DNA from: Actimicrobium antarcticum
GTDB lineage: Bacteria > Pseudomonadota > Gammaproteobacteria > Burkholderiales > Burkholderiaceae_D
Direction: 5' to 3'
Length of the DNA stretch: 64,000 nt
NCBI RefSeq assembly: GCF_039536745.1
Contig: NZ_BAAAZE010000003.1
Location: 157,870 to 221,869 of the forward strand
Shown here: positions 26,961 to 36,047 of the stretch, piece after piece
How positions within the stretch are numbered: the first letter of the stretch is position 1
Layout of the letters: every line of letters begins with the position of its first letter
Position numbers and translations under genes: made by a program
Notes under the pieces: generated by a model
Told to the model about the DNA's origin: nothing
Seen by the model: only the letters and a program-made list of their open reading frames with translations
The model's database searches: none

Positions 26961-28328
26961 ATGTTCAATTCAGACAAATTCCAACGCCTACGCACCAGCA
27001 CCCAGCACTTCATCGGCTCTTCACGCAAGACGCGCCTCATTTCCGCCTCGGCATTATTCCTGGCGGTGTGTGCTTTTGGCGCCGCTGCCGTTGCCCCGCT
27101 GGCGCCCGATGCCTCCGATCTGCCGGTTCGATCCATCGCCCATGAACTGGCCTTGCCCAATATCGCCGAGCAAATCGCGGCACTCGAACAATCCACGCCA
27201 CTATATATCCACGAAGAAAAAATCCGCTCCGGTGATACGCTTGCGGTCGTGTTACGACGCCTCGGCGTGGACGACGATGCGGCTGAAGCCTTCATCAAAT
27301 CCGATCCGGTTGCGCGCAGTGTGCTGCAACTGAAACCCGGCAAGCGTCTGCAGGCGCAGACCACCGAAGACGGTGAATTGCAGTGGCTCAGCAGCCTGGT
27401 CACTGACAACCGCGATGCCAGCGCGAAGAACATCGTCATCAGCCGCGATGGCGAGCACTTCAAGGCCGTCGAGGCGCCGGCCAAACTGGAGCGCCGGGTC
27501 GAGATGCATGCCGGCGCAATCCAGTCGTCGCTGTTTGCGGCCACCGATCTGGCCCAGATTCCGGATAGTATCGCCAAACAAATCGTCGACATGTTTGCTA
27601 CCGACATCGATTTTGCCTCCGACCTGCAACGCGGCGACCGCTTCGACATCGTCTATGAAACCTTCTGGCAGAACGGCGAGTATGTCCGCGCCGGCCGTAT
27701 TCTTGCCGGTGAATTCCAGAACGGCACGCGCAACTTCAAGTCGGTCTGGTTCGACGAATTCGCGCCGCGACTCGGTGGCGGCTATTACAGTTTTGAAGGC
27801 AAATCGCTGAAGAAGGCATTCCTGAAATCCCCGCTGGAATTTTCTCGCGTGTCCTCGGTGTTTTCGATGCGCCTGCATCCGATTTCGGGACAGTGGAAGC
27901 AGCACAAAGGTGTCGACTTCGCTGCCGCCATCGGTACACCGATCCGGGCCGCTGCGGATGGCGAGGTGGATTTTGTCGGTGGCCAGAATGGCTATGGCAA
28001 CGTTGTCGTGCTCAAGCATTGGTCCAACATCACGACGGCCTATGCCCACATGAGCCGCTTTGCTGCCGGCATGCGCAAGGGATCGCGGGTCAGCCAGGGC
28101 GACGTGATCGGCTATGTCGGCATGACCGGCTGGTCCACCGGGCCGCACCTGCATTACGAATTCCGTGTCGCCAACAACCCGCGCGATCCGATGTCGGTCG
28201 ACATTCCCAATGTGCAAGCGCTGGTGGGTGTCGAACTGCAACGCTTTCGCAATGTTGCTGGTGACATGACCCATCGCTTCGCGCTGCTGCGCCAGGGTGA
28301 AAAAAGCGTGAAACTGGCGTCGCGATAA
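26961..28328 (+). CDS. M23 family murein endopeptidase (MepM-like)
   Basis: 455 residues. One N-terminal membrane segment (LISASALFLAVCAFGAAAVA, residues 26-45), then a LysM-like/OapA-like region (IRSGDTLAVVLRRLGV), and a C-terminal LytM zinc domain with HKGVDFAAAIGTPI (first His and Asp) and GPHLHYEFRV (HxH). Predicted periplasmic D,D-endopeptidase that opens peptidoglycan cross-links for growth. Its neighbour anmK recycles anhydro-MurNAc, so the pair makes functional sense. No clear ribosome-binding site at the start. Confidence 0.93.
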   Translation: MFNSDKFQRLRTSTQHFIGSSRKTRLISASALFLAVCAFGAAAVAPLAPDASDLPVRSIAHELALPNIAEQIAALEQSTPLYIHEEKIRSGDTLAVVLRRLGVDDDAAEAFIKSDPVARSVLQLKPGKRLQAQTTEDGELQWLSSLVTDNRDASAKNIVISRDGEHFKAVEAPAKLERRVEMHAGAIQSSLFAATDLAQIPDSIAKQIVDMFATDIDFASDLQRGDRFDIVYETFWQNGEYVRAGRILAGEFQNGTRNFKSVWFDEFAPRLGGGYYSFEGKSLKKAFLKSPLEFSRVSSVFSMRLHPISGQWKQHKGVDFAAAIGTPIRAAADGEVDFVGGQNGYGNVVVLKHWSNITTAYAHMSRFAAGMRKGSRVSQGDVIGYVGMTGWSTGPHLHYEFRVANNPRDPMSVDIPNVQALVGVELQRFRNVAGDMTHRFALLRQGEKSVKLASR

Positions 28329-28407
28329 ATCACGGCGGGCCAGCTCTTGTTGGTGCTTTTACAGTAATTTTTGCACTACTCCAGACACTTGCCATGTGCG
28401 GCACCTG

Positions 28408-28462
28408 AAAACCGTTCGTGGCTCAGTCCTTTTCGGAATACTGACCAGGTAACGGTTTTTTT
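28408..28462 (+). terminator. Terminator-like hairpin directly before anmK
   Basis: AAAACCGTT (28408-28416) pairs with AACGGTTTT (28451-28459), with an inner TCAGT/ACTGA stem, followed by a run of seven T ending at the base before the anmK ATG. It ends the M23 peptidase transcript or acts as an attenuator for anmK. Confidence 0.7.
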
Positions 28463-29614
28463 ATGACTTCGCCTCTTCTCCCTTCCCGGTTATATATCGG
28501 CTTGATGTCCGGCACCAGCCTCGATGGTGTCGATGGCGTCCTCGCGACCATCGACGATGGCGATGATGCCTGCAAGGTGCAGGTACTGGCAGCCGCCCAT
28601 ATCGACTTTGCGGCGGACCTGCGTACCGCGCTGATGGCGCTGCAGACTACCGGTCAGAACGAGATCCACCACGAAGCGATGGCAGCGAACCAGCTCGCCC
28701 GTTGCTATGCCGACTGCGTTGCTCGCCTGCTTGAGAGCAGCCAGACCTTGCCGGCACAGGTAGTCGCGATCGGTGCCCATGGCCAGACCATCCGGCATCG
28801 ACCAGAACTGGGTTATACACGCCAGATCAACAACGGCGCGTTGCTGGCCGAGCTGACGGGCATCGATGTGATCGCCGATTTCCGGAGTCGGGATATGGCA
28901 GCCGGTGGCCAGGGTGCGCCGCTGGTGCCGGCGTTTCATCATCGCGTCTTTGCCGACAGCGACCATCAGCGCGTGATCGCCAATATTGGCGGCATCAGCA
29001 ATATCAGTGTGCTGGCGCCAGTCCGGACTCCGTCCGGCTATACCACTGGATACGATACCGGGCCCGGCAACATGCTGCTGGACCTCTGGATCCACCGACA
29101 TCGCGGATTGCCCTACGACGAATCCGGGAACTGGGCAGCCACCGGACAGGTACATGCCGCGCTGCTGGACGCGCTGCGCGACGACGCATTTTTCCAGCTG
29201 GCGCCACCAAAAAGTACTGGCCGCGACCTGTTCAATGCCGGCTGGCTGGACCAAAAGCTGACGCGCTACGGGGCGCTGGCGCCAGCAGACGTACAAGCCA
29301 CGCTGACCGAGCTGACCGCAACCACGCTGGCTGATGCCATCCTGTTGTCGGCACCCAAGGCGCAGACCGTCTTCGTCTGCGGTGGCGGCGCGTTCAATAC
29401 CTTGTTGATGTCGCGCATCGGAGCCGCGCTTGCCGTCGGCGGATGCGATGCGAGGGTGCAGTCGACCAACGCGTTAGGAATACCACCGGATCAGGTGGAG
29501 GCGCTGGCGTTTGCGTGGCTGGCGATGCGTTTCACGGCACGCAAAGCGGGTAATTTGTCGTCAGTGACCGGGGCTTCCGGTGCCCGCATTCTTGGCGCAC
29601 TATATCCCGCATGA
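28463..29614 (+). CDS. anmK: Anhydro-N-acetylmuramic acid kinase
   Basis: 383 residues. Phosphorylates and opens 1,6-anhydro-MurNAc during cell-wall recycling. Signature segments: YIGLMSGTSLDGVD at residues 11-24, FRSRDMAAGGQGAPLVPAFH near residue 140, NIGGISNISVL near residue 173, TGPGNMLLD and CGGGAFNT. Start ATG directly follows the T-tract of a hairpin, with no visible ribosome-binding site, so its translation may depend on unfolding of the hairpin or on an unseen start. Confidence 0.94.
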   Translation: MTSPLLPSRLYIGLMSGTSLDGVDGVLATIDDGDDACKVQVLAAAHIDFAADLRTALMALQTTGQNEIHHEAMAANQLARCYADCVARLLESSQTLPAQVVAIGAHGQTIRHRPELGYTRQINNGALLAELTGIDVIADFRSRDMAAGGQGAPLVPAFHHRVFADSDHQRVIANIGGISNISVLAPVRTPSGYTTGYDTGPGNMLLDLWIHRHRGLPYDESGNWAATGQVHAALLDALRDDAFFQLAPPKSTGRDLFNAGWLDQKLTRYGALAPADVQATLTELTATTLADAILLSAPKAQTVFVCGGGAFNTLLMSRIGAALAVGGCDARVQSTNALGIPPDQVEALAFAWLAMRFTARKAGNLSSVTGASGARILGALYPA

Positions 29615-29633
29615 AACACCAGCAGACATAAAA

Positions 29634-29657
29634 AAAGCGCAGATTACTCCGCGCTTT
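29634..29657. terminator. Bidirectional terminator between anmK and erpA
   Basis: AAAGCGC (29634-29640) and GCGCTTT (29651-29657), flanked by an A-run on the left; serves the convergent anmK and erpA transcripts. Confidence 0.75.
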
Positions 29658-29681
29658 CACAGAACTGTCGTTACTGCCGCG

Positions 29682-30032
29682 TCAAGCGGAGAACGATGAA
29701 CCGCATCCGCATGTTGTGGTTGCGTTCGGATTCTTGATCACGAACTGGGCACCCTCAAGATCATCCTTGTAGTCGATTTCGGCACCGACGAGGTATTGGT
29801 AACTCATCGAATCGATCAGCAACTGGACGCCGTTCTTGGTCATCGTCGTATCGTCTTCATTCGTAATCTCGTCGAATGTGAAGCCATACTGGAAACCTGA
29901 ACAGCCGCCACCCTGGACGAACACGCGCAACTTCAGATCGGGATTGCCTTCTTCTTCGATCAACTGCGCCACTTTCATGGAAGCGCTGTCGCTGAACAGG
30001 ATTGGTGCTGGCATTTCGGTAACTGCATTCAT
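29682..30032 (-). CDS. erpA: Iron-sulfur cluster insertion protein ErpA
   Basis: 116 residues, A-type carrier that hands Fe-S clusters to apo-proteins such as those of isoprenoid synthesis. The three cluster cysteines are Cys44 (GGGCSGFQYG) and Cys108/Cys110 (TTCGCGSSF). Sits downstream of the bactofilin gene on the same strand, 50 bases on. Confidence 0.96.
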   Translation of the reverse strand: MNAVTEMPAPILFSDSASMKVAQLIEEEGNPDLKLRVFVQGGGCSGFQYGFTFDEITNEDDTTMTKNGVQLLIDSMSYQYLVGAEIDYKDDLEGAQFVIKNPNATTTCGCGSSFSA

Positions 30033-30082
30033 TTCAGACTCCCACTGGACTAATATGTTTCATTATAGACGCGCAACCCGAA

Positions 30083-30487
30083 TCATGCGGCGGAGGACGT
30101 CAACTTCGGCTGCGCCAGTTTCAACTGTGGCTCGACAGCCATATCGTGCGTGAGCTTGCCGGAGACCACTGCTCCGCCATGCATCTCGAGTGCTTTGTAA
30201 TAGACATCACCGGTTATGCGGGCTTTCGGCTGAAGTTCAAGAAGCTCGGCTGAAAATACCTGGCCACGGATTTCGCCGTTGACGACCAGATGGGCGACAC
30301 GGACATCTCCCTCGATTTTTGCCTGCTCCGAAATGACCAGCATGCTCCCGTCGGCAGAATCGGCCACCACGTTGCCCTTGACGTGACCGTCAATGCGCAA
30401 GCCACCTTTGAAATGGACATCGCCGACTATCGATGTCGAGAGACCGATCAGGCTATCGATCGTGCTTTTCGATTTACGAGTAAACAT
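30083..30487 (-). CDS. Bactofilin (polymer-forming cytoskeletal protein)
   Basis: 134 residues. A bactofilin core of short beta-helix repeats (DSLIGLSTSIVGDVHFKGGL, IDGHVKGNVVA, AKIEGDVRVAHLVVNGEIRGQV, ARITGDVYYKALEMHGGAVV) with disordered ends. Bactofilins self-assemble without nucleotide and organise cell-wall enzymes. Start ATG at 30487 has AGGGA upstream; a longer frame would overlap the preceding gene. Ten bases after the coiled-coil membrane protein gene. Confidence 0.9.
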   Translation of the reverse strand: MFTRKSKSTIDSLIGLSTSIVGDVHFKGGLRIDGHVKGNVVADSADGSMLVISEQAKIEGDVRVAHLVVNGEIRGQVFSAELLELQPKARITGDVYYKALEMHGGAVVSGKLTHDMAVEPQLKLAQPKLTSSAA

Positions 30488-30497
30488 CAGATTTCCC

Positions 30498-31226
30498 TTA
30501 CAAATTTGCCGACAACTGGGTGCGCACCTGACCTCTTTCGAGCACCCGTGCCTGTACCGCTTTTGCCGATACGCCATCGGGAATGGTCAACACTCCTTCC
30601 ACACGCTGATAGTGCCGAAAAGCCAGCGCGAACTTGTCTGCATCGGCAGCATTCGCCGAGGGAAAAAGTATGACGCTACTCCTCCCCGCTTGCAATGCCG
30701 TAACGGCAAGTTGCAGGCTACCCGAGAAATCCATTTTGCCACGCGCACCCTGCATCACCAGCAAGCGATAGCGCAATTGGTTGGGCCCGGTCATCTCGAC
30801 TTGCAGACGGCGGATCGAAACCGTCGGACTGCCGGTGCCGGCTGGCAGCAGGCCTTCAAAAAAAGCCAGGTCTTCCTTGAGTTTGCTGTTTTCTGCTTCC
30901 AGCGTCTTGACCTGAGCCGATAGCTGTTTTTGCACGCTGCGTTCGATCACGAGTCGACTGTCGGCCGAATTGACCGTACTGGCAGCGCGATCGCGCTCGG
31001 CCGACAGCTTGTCGAGCTGCTGTTGGTAGGCCGCGATATCGGGACTGGCAGTCCGTTTTACCCCCGTAAACTGCCGACCCAGATCATACATCCACAGCGC
31101 CGCCGCACCGCCAATGGCGACGGCACAAATAATACCTGCCAGTTTCACCGGCCACGGAAAATGGCTTTTGACGGTCATCCGTGGTGCCGAAATCGACATC
31201 CGCCGCAACCATAGCCTGAGCTTCAC
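30498..31226 (-). CDS. Single-pass membrane protein with coiled coil (DUF6776-like)
   Basis: 242 residues. A membrane segment (LAGIICAVAIGGAAALWMYDLG, residues 29-50), then a coiled coil (YQQQLDKLSAERDRAAS ... LEAENSKLKEDLAFFEGLLP) and a C-terminal beta-rich domain (VSIRRLQVEMTGPNQLRYRLLVMQG). The LAFFEGLLPAG turn is typical of the DUF6776 group, whose function is unknown. Adjacent to a bactofilin, so a structural or cell-envelope role is possible. Starts with GTG preceded by GGAG. Confidence 0.75.
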   Translation of the reverse strand: MKLRLWLRRMSISAPRMTVKSHFPWPVKLAGIICAVAIGGAAALWMYDLGRQFTGVKRTASPDIAAYQQQLDKLSAERDRAASTVNSADSRLVIERSVQKQLSAQVKTLEAENSKLKEDLAFFEGLLPAGTGSPTVSIRRLQVEMTGPNQLRYRLLVMQGARGKMDFSGSLQLAVTALQAGRSSVILFPSANAADADKFALAFRHYQRVEGVLTIPDGVSAKAVQARVLERGQVRTQLSANL

Positions 31227-31257
31227 TCTGACTCCGGGTGACGCACCCGCGGCACCA

Positions 31258-32301
31258 TCAAGGCATGACCGGCACGTGCATCAGGCCCAGGCTCTCATCG
31301 AGTCCGAACATGATGTTCATGCATTGCACGCCTTGTCCTGCAGCACCTTTGACCAGATTGTCTTCCACCACCAGGATCACCAGTAAATTGCCGTTACCCG
31401 GGCGGTGCACCGCGATGCGCAACATGTTTGATGCGCGTACAGAGCGTGTTTCCGGGTGACTGCCGGCAGGCATGACATCAACAAAGCGCTCACCTGCAAA
31501 ATGCTGCTCGTATAACGCCTGGAAGTCGGTGTTGCTGGCCTCCGGCAAGATTTGCGCGTACAGCGTCGAATGAATTCCGCGGATCATCGGCACCAGGTGC
31601 GGCACGAACGTCAGGCCGACCGGACGTCCGGAAATCGCTTGCAGTCCCTGCACTGTTTCTGGCAAATGACGGTGTCCCTTGACGCCGTACGCCTTGAAAT
31701 TGTCGCTCGCTTCAGCCATCAGCGAACCTACTTCGGCCTTGCGCCCTGCGCCGGACACGCCGGATTTGCAATCGGCAATCAGGCTCGCCTCGTTGACCAG
31801 TGGCGTTGCGCCAGCCAGCAGCGGCGCGTAACCGAGCTGCATCGATGTCGGATAGCATCCCGGCAAACCAATCAGCCGAGCCTTGGCAATCGCCGCACGA
31901 TTGACTTCCGGCAGACCGTAGACGGCTTCGGCCAGCAGCGACGGGCAGGCATGCGGCATGCCATACCATTGCTCGAACACGGCCGTATCCTGCAACCGGA
32001 AGTCGGCGGCGAGGTCGATGACCTTGATGCCTGCGTCGAGCAATGCGGGCGCCTGAGCCATTGCCACACCGTGCGGCGTGGCAAAGAACACGACATCGCA
32101 TTCGTTCAAGCGGGCTTTTTCGGGCGCCGAAAAGGACAGCGCAACGCGCCCGCGCAGCGACGGGTACATGTCCGCAACGGGCAAGCCATCTTCCTTGCGC
32201 GACGTAATGGCCGTCAATTCGACCTCGGGATGCGTCGCCAGCAAACGAAGCAGTTCTACGCCGGTATAACCGGTACCGCCAACGATTCCAACCTTGATCA
32301 T
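31258..32301 (-). CDS. argC: N-acetyl-gamma-glutamyl-phosphate reductase
   Basis: 347 residues. NADPH-dependent third step of arginine synthesis. Nucleotide-binding start MIKVGIVGGTGYTGVELLRL, catalytic cysteine in GLPGCYPTS near residue 149, and the GVKGHRHLPE histidine segment near residue 215. Start ATG at 32301 with AGAGGG upstream is chosen over an upstream in-frame start. Confidence 0.96.
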   Translation of the reverse strand: MIKVGIVGGTGYTGVELLRLLATHPEVELTAITSRKEDGLPVADMYPSLRGRVALSFSAPEKARLNECDVVFFATPHGVAMAQAPALLDAGIKVIDLAADFRLQDTAVFEQWYGMPHACPSLLAEAVYGLPEVNRAAIAKARLIGLPGCYPTSMQLGYAPLLAGATPLVNEASLIADCKSGVSGAGRKAEVGSLMAEASDNFKAYGVKGHRHLPETVQGLQAISGRPVGLTFVPHLVPMIRGIHSTLYAQILPEASNTDFQALYEQHFAGERFVDVMPAGSHPETRSVRASNMLRIAVHRPGNGNLLVILVVEDNLVKGAAGQGVQCMNIMFGLDESLGLMHVPVMP

Positions 32302-32406
32302 GGATACCCTCTGCAAAAACGTTTGATGTTTATTTTAACAGCACGAGGCAAGCGCACCCTACGAATGCGGGCCTCAATGGACGGAACAGAAATGCGTTCC
32401 GCCATG

Positions 32407-32438
32407 AAAAAAGCCGCCGGAATAATCCGGCGGCTTTT
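32407..32438. terminator. Terminator after rpsI
   Basis: AAAAGCCGCCGG and CCGGCGGCTTTT form a 12-bp perfect stem with a short AATAAT loop. Strong on either strand; ends the rplM-rpsI transcript before argC. Confidence 0.88.
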
Positions 32439-32457
32439 GGCAATACTGAAGACGCGA

Positions 32458-32850
32458 TTAACGCTTCGAGAACTGCTTTGCGCGACGTGCTTTGCGCAGG
32501 CCGACTTTTTTACGCTCGACTTCACGTGCATCACGAGTAACGAAACCAGCCTTGGCCAGTTCTGGCTTCAGGGTTGCATCATAGTCGATCAGGGCACGAG
32601 TGATACCGTGGCGAACTGCACCAGCCTGGCCGGACTCGCCGCCGCCGTTGACGTTGATCATGATGTCAAAGGTGGTGACGTTGTTGGTCAGTTCCAGTGG
32701 CTGGCGAATCACCATCAGGCCGGTTTCGCGCGAAAAATACTCATTCGCTGGCTTGCCGTTGACGACGATTTGACCGCTGCCGGTTTTAATGAAGACGCGA
32801 GCGACTGCACTCTTGCGACGGCCGGTCCCGTAGTTGTAGATACCGATCAT
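32458..32850 (-). CDS. rpsI: 30S ribosomal protein S9
   Basis: 130 residues. YNYGTGRRKSAVARVFIKTGSG at the start and the C-terminal KKVGLRKARRAKQFSKR, whose last Lys-Arg residues reach the ribosomal P site, identify S9. Nine bases after rplM, the usual pairing. Confidence 0.98.
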   Translation of the reverse strand: MIGIYNYGTGRRKSAVARVFIKTGSGQIVVNGKPANEYFSRETGLMVIRQPLELTNNVTTFDIMINVNGGGESGQAGAVRHGITRALIDYDATLKPELAKAGFVTRDAREVERKKVGLRKARRAKQFSKR

Positions 32851-32859
32851 GTCAGTTCC

Positions 32860-33288
32860 TTAGAGTTCAAGTACTTTGGGTTGCTGCGCGGTATGCGGAT
32901 GTGTTGCCTCTGCATAAACCTTGAGCTTCGTGATCATCGCGTAACCAAGCGGACCTTTAGGCAACATGCCCTTGACCGCTTTTTCAAGCGCGCGACCTGG
33001 AAAACGCTGTTGCATCTTCAGGAAGTTGGTTTCGTAAATACCGCCTGGATAACCACTGTGGCGATAGTACGTACGATCAGTAGCTTTGCTACCGGTAACA
33101 CGCAACTTGCCTGCATTGATGACGATAATGAAATCACCCGTATCTACGTGCGGGGTGAATTCAGGCTTATGTTTGCCGCGCAATCGGAGTGCCACTTCGC
33201 TGGCAACACGTCCGAGGACTTTGTCCGTCGCGTCAATCACAAACCATTCGCGCTTGACCTCGTGGCCTTTAGCGGAAAAAGTTTTCAT
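32860..33288 (-). CDS. rplM: 50S ribosomal protein L13
   Basis: 142 residues; MKTFSAKGHEVKREWFVIDA start, then TGDFIIVINAGKLRVTGSKA and the YYRHSGYPGG loop are all typical of L13. First gene of the rplM-rpsI operon. In many proteobacteria L13 represses this operon through the mRNA leader. Confidence 0.98.
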   Translation of the reverse strand: MKTFSAKGHEVKREWFVIDATDKVLGRVASEVALRLRGKHKPEFTPHVDTGDFIIVINAGKLRVTGSKATDRTYYRHSGYPGGIYETNFLKMQQRFPGRALEKAVKGMLPKGPLGYAMITKLKVYAEATHPHTAQQPKVLEL

Positions 33289-33533
33289 GATGACTTCCTA
33301 ACTAGATTGATTCGCTCAAAGGTGGGTGGTTCCACGCGCTGATTTGCGCAGACTCTGCCTTGTTATCTCTTCCTGAGCGTACAGAAGAACGCGAGAGTGT
33401 ACTCGGCTTCGGGGGATCGGGTCAATTTAAAAGTCCGTGCGCAGAGCACAAGCCCAACACAAGCGCAAAGCCAGTCGTTAAACTTCGTCCACCGCGCAAA
33501 AACGCACTCACCAAACCCATGGGGATATCACTG

Positions 33534-33959
33534 ATGGAATGTACCGTACGCTGGACCGGCTTGTCCGGAATGACTTTTCTTGCCGAAACCGGCTCTGGCC
33601 ATGTGGTCGCCATGGACGGTGCGCCCGACGGCGGTGGCCGCAACCTGGCACCCCGCCCGATGGAAATGGTACTGCTCGGGACCGGCGGTTGCACTGCCTA
33701 CGACGTCGTTCTGATCCTGCGCAAGAGCGGTCAGGAAATCCGTGATTGCGAGGTCAAGCTGACCTCGGAACGCGCCGAAAAAGATCCGAAGGTATTTACC
33801 AAAATTCATTTTCACTTCATCGTCACTGGCGTCGGCATCAAACCGAATCTGGTCGAACGTGCCATCAAACTTTCGCATGAAAAGTATTGTTCTGCCACGA
33901 TGATGATCGAGAAAACAGCAGAGATCACGCACAGCTTCGAAGTCGTCGAACAATCCTGA
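33534..33959 (+). CDS. OsmC family protein
   Basis: 141 residues. OsmC/Ohr fold with the two thiols used in peroxide reduction: Cys in GTGGCTAYD near residue 57 and Cys in HEKYCSAT near residue 118. Resembles the YhfA branch rather than Ohr. Start ATG at 33534 has GGGGA upstream; longer in-frame extensions run into the rplM promoter region and are unlikely to be translated. Convergent with coq7. Confidence 0.88.
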   Translation: MECTVRWTGLSGMTFLAETGSGHVVAMDGAPDGGGRNLAPRPMEMVLLGTGGCTAYDVVLILRKSGQEIRDCEVKLTSERAEKDPKVFTKIHFHFIVTGVGIKPNLVERAIKLSHEKYCSATMMIEKTAEITHSFEVVEQS

Positions 33960-33989
33960 CCAGAAAGGCACCGGGAGATCTGCCGGACG

Positions 33990-34619
33990 CTAGATATAGT
34001 AGGCGGTGCGTGTCATGACCTTGCTCATCACCCCCATTGCCACCCGGATCGGCGCAGGCACCTGACTCGCACCCATTGCCTGTGCCGCCGCACCATGTGC
34101 GATTTCGTCATCGCGCATCTGGGTGACGATGGCGCGGGTGCGGAGATCCGATACCGGCAGAGTATCGAGGTGATGGTCCAGGTGGGCCTCGACCTGGCGC
34201 TCGGTTTCGACGACGAATCCTAGGCTGCGGGCGTCTCCTGCGCGCGCTGCGGCCATGCCCAGTAAATAGGCCCCTGCAAACCAGACAGGATTGAGCATGC
34301 TGGTATGCGAACCCAGCTGCTCGATTCGCTCGGCGCTCCAGGCAAGGTGATCTTCTTCTTCACGCGCGGCGTGCGCAAATTGCGCGCTCAGCGCTGGACC
34401 ACGGGCAAACTGTCCCTGCGACTGATACAGCGCCTGGGCACACACTTCGCCGACGTGGTTGATCCGCATCAGGGCAGCGCTATGGCGGCGCTCTTCCTCA
34501 CTCATGGTCGCCTCTTGGATCGCCAGCGCAGGATTGGCGCGTCCCGCTACCGCGACACCTGCAATGACGCGTAATCCGGCATCGAAACTATTAATCAATC
34601 TATCAAAAAGTACACTCAT
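33990..34619 (-). CDS. coq7: 2-polyprenyl-3-methyl-6-methoxy-1,4-benzoquinone monooxygenase
   Basis: 209 residues. Di-iron hydroxylase of ubiquinone synthesis, replacing UbiF in many betaproteobacteria. The iron-ligand pattern is visible: RINHVGEVCAQALY, AAREEEDHLAW, ETERQVEAHLDHHL and MRDDEIAHG, i.e. E..ExxH twice. Start ATG at 34619 follows AAGGCGAG; the 20 residues upstream in frame are not typical. Confidence 0.95.
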   Translation of the reverse strand: MSVLFDRLINSFDAGLRVIAGVAVAGRANPALAIQEATMSEEERRHSAALMRINHVGEVCAQALYQSQGQFARGPALSAQFAHAAREEEDHLAWSAERIEQLGSHTSMLNPVWFAGAYLLGMAAARAGDARSLGFVVETERQVEAHLDHHLDTLPVSDLRTRAIVTQMRDDEIAHGAAAQAMGASQVPAPIRVAMGVMSKVMTRTAYYI

Positions 34620-34847
34620 GCTTTTCTCGCCTTGCCAATGAAAAACTTCTCCGTTGCGACTTTGCAACATGTAAAACAAAACATTGCCGCTAAAACCAAA
34701 TTTCCTTTGCTCTACCCACCAATATTTGTTGAAATGCTTTCCAGCTTCTCTTCACAAGGAAGTGATACGGACTAGCCAGAGGCGGTTCGTTGAGCGCTTG
34801 AATTTATAACAATAACGTTTTGCACGACAAACTCTTGGAGATTATCA

Positions 34848-35963
34848 ATGAAAAAATCACTACTCGCACTTGCCGTCCTGAGCGCCATCGCCGGTTCGGC
34901 TGCAGCGCAGAGCTCAGTCACCATGTACGGTATCGTCGACGCTGGCGTTGTTCGTGAAAGTGGCAATCCAGCCGGTTCAGTTCTGAAGCTGACGAGTGGC
35001 GTTACCGCCGGCTCCCGCGTGGGCTTCCGCGGTGTTGAGGACTTGGGCGGCGGACTGGCTGCTCTGTTCACGCTGGAAACAGGTATTACGGTCGACACAG
35101 GCGGCAACGCCCAAGGCGCATCGACAGCAAATCCAGCAGGAACCGTCTTTGCACGCCAGACATTCGTCGGCATCAAGAGCAACAACGGCACGTTGACCAT
35201 GGGTCGTCAATACAACCCGTACTTCAAAACCGTGGCTGCCGTTGATCCATTCGGCGCGGGTGGCGAAGGCAATTCCGGTAACATCGTTGCGTTCACCGGC
35301 TCGAATGGCCGTAGCAACAACAGTATTCAATACGTCTCGCCTTCTTTCAGCGGCTTCAGTGCGGAATTCCTGTACGGTTTTGGCGAACTCGCTGGCAACA
35401 CCCAGCTGGGTCGCGTCATGAACGGTGCTGTCCAGTTTGCACAAGGTCCATTGATGGTTCGCGCTGCATACCAGCACTCGAATGCAGCAACATCGGCACC
35501 AGATGCAACCAAGAACGCGATCATCGCTGCTTCGTACAACTTCGGCGTTGTGAAACTCTCCGGACTGTACGCAACGGTCAAGGGTCCTAGCTTCACGGCA
35601 GCTACCCCAGGTTCGATTGCTGTCGGTTTCAACGCCGCTGCCGGCATTCCATTCAACCCATCGTTCAGCCCACCAGCAAGCGCCGACACACACGACTTCC
35701 TGATCGGCGCAACGATCCCGTTTGGTTCGAGCAATGTTCAACTGTCCTACATCGATCGCAATGACCGTTCAGCGAAGAATCAGGACACAAAGCAGATGGC
35801 CATTGGTTACGAGTACAACATGTCCAAGCGTACCGCTCTGTACACCCAGTTTTCGCGTATCAAGAACGACAACGGTGCAGCGTACACGGTCGGCAATGCT
35901 GGCGACATCACCGCCGGTTCGGGTGACAAAGGTTTGGCAGTTGGCGTTCGCCACACATTCTGA
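34848..35963 (+). CDS. Outer-membrane porin, Burkholderia/Neisseria type
   Basis: 371 residues. Signal peptide MKKSLLALAVLSAIAGSAAAQ, then SSVTMYGIVDAGVV, the opening strand of trimeric general porins (porin_4). SRVGFRGVEDLGGGLAALFTLETG and the C-terminal GLAVGVRHTF ending in aromatic Phe, required for outer-membrane assembly, are present. Allows diffusion of small hydrophilic solutes. Monocistronic, with a strong terminator behind it. Confidence 0.95.
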   Translation: MKKSLLALAVLSAIAGSAAAQSSVTMYGIVDAGVVRESGNPAGSVLKLTSGVTAGSRVGFRGVEDLGGGLAALFTLETGITVDTGGNAQGASTANPAGTVFARQTFVGIKSNNGTLTMGRQYNPYFKTVAAVDPFGAGGEGNSGNIVAFTGSNGRSNNSIQYVSPSFSGFSAEFLYGFGELAGNTQLGRVMNGAVQFAQGPLMVRAAYQHSNAATSAPDATKNAIIAASYNFGVVKLSGLYATVKGPSFTAATPGSIAVGFNAAAGIPFNPSFSPPASADTHDFLIGATIPFGSSNVQLSYIDRNDRSAKNQDTKQMAIGYEYNMSKRTALYTQFSRIKNDNGAAYTVGNAGDITAGSGDKGLAVGVRHTF

Positions 35964-36005
35964 TAATCAAGTCGCTGCACGACGGGCGACCTGACGTCAC
36001 TTTGT

Positions 36006-36033
36006 AAAAAAGCACCTTCGGGTGCTTTTTTTT
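36006..36033 (+). terminator. Rho-independent terminator of the porin gene
   Basis: AAAAAAGCACC TTCG GGTGCTTTTTTTT: a stable tetraloop stem followed by eight T on the plus strand. Confidence 0.92.
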
Positions 36034-36047
36034 CGTCATGCATTTCC

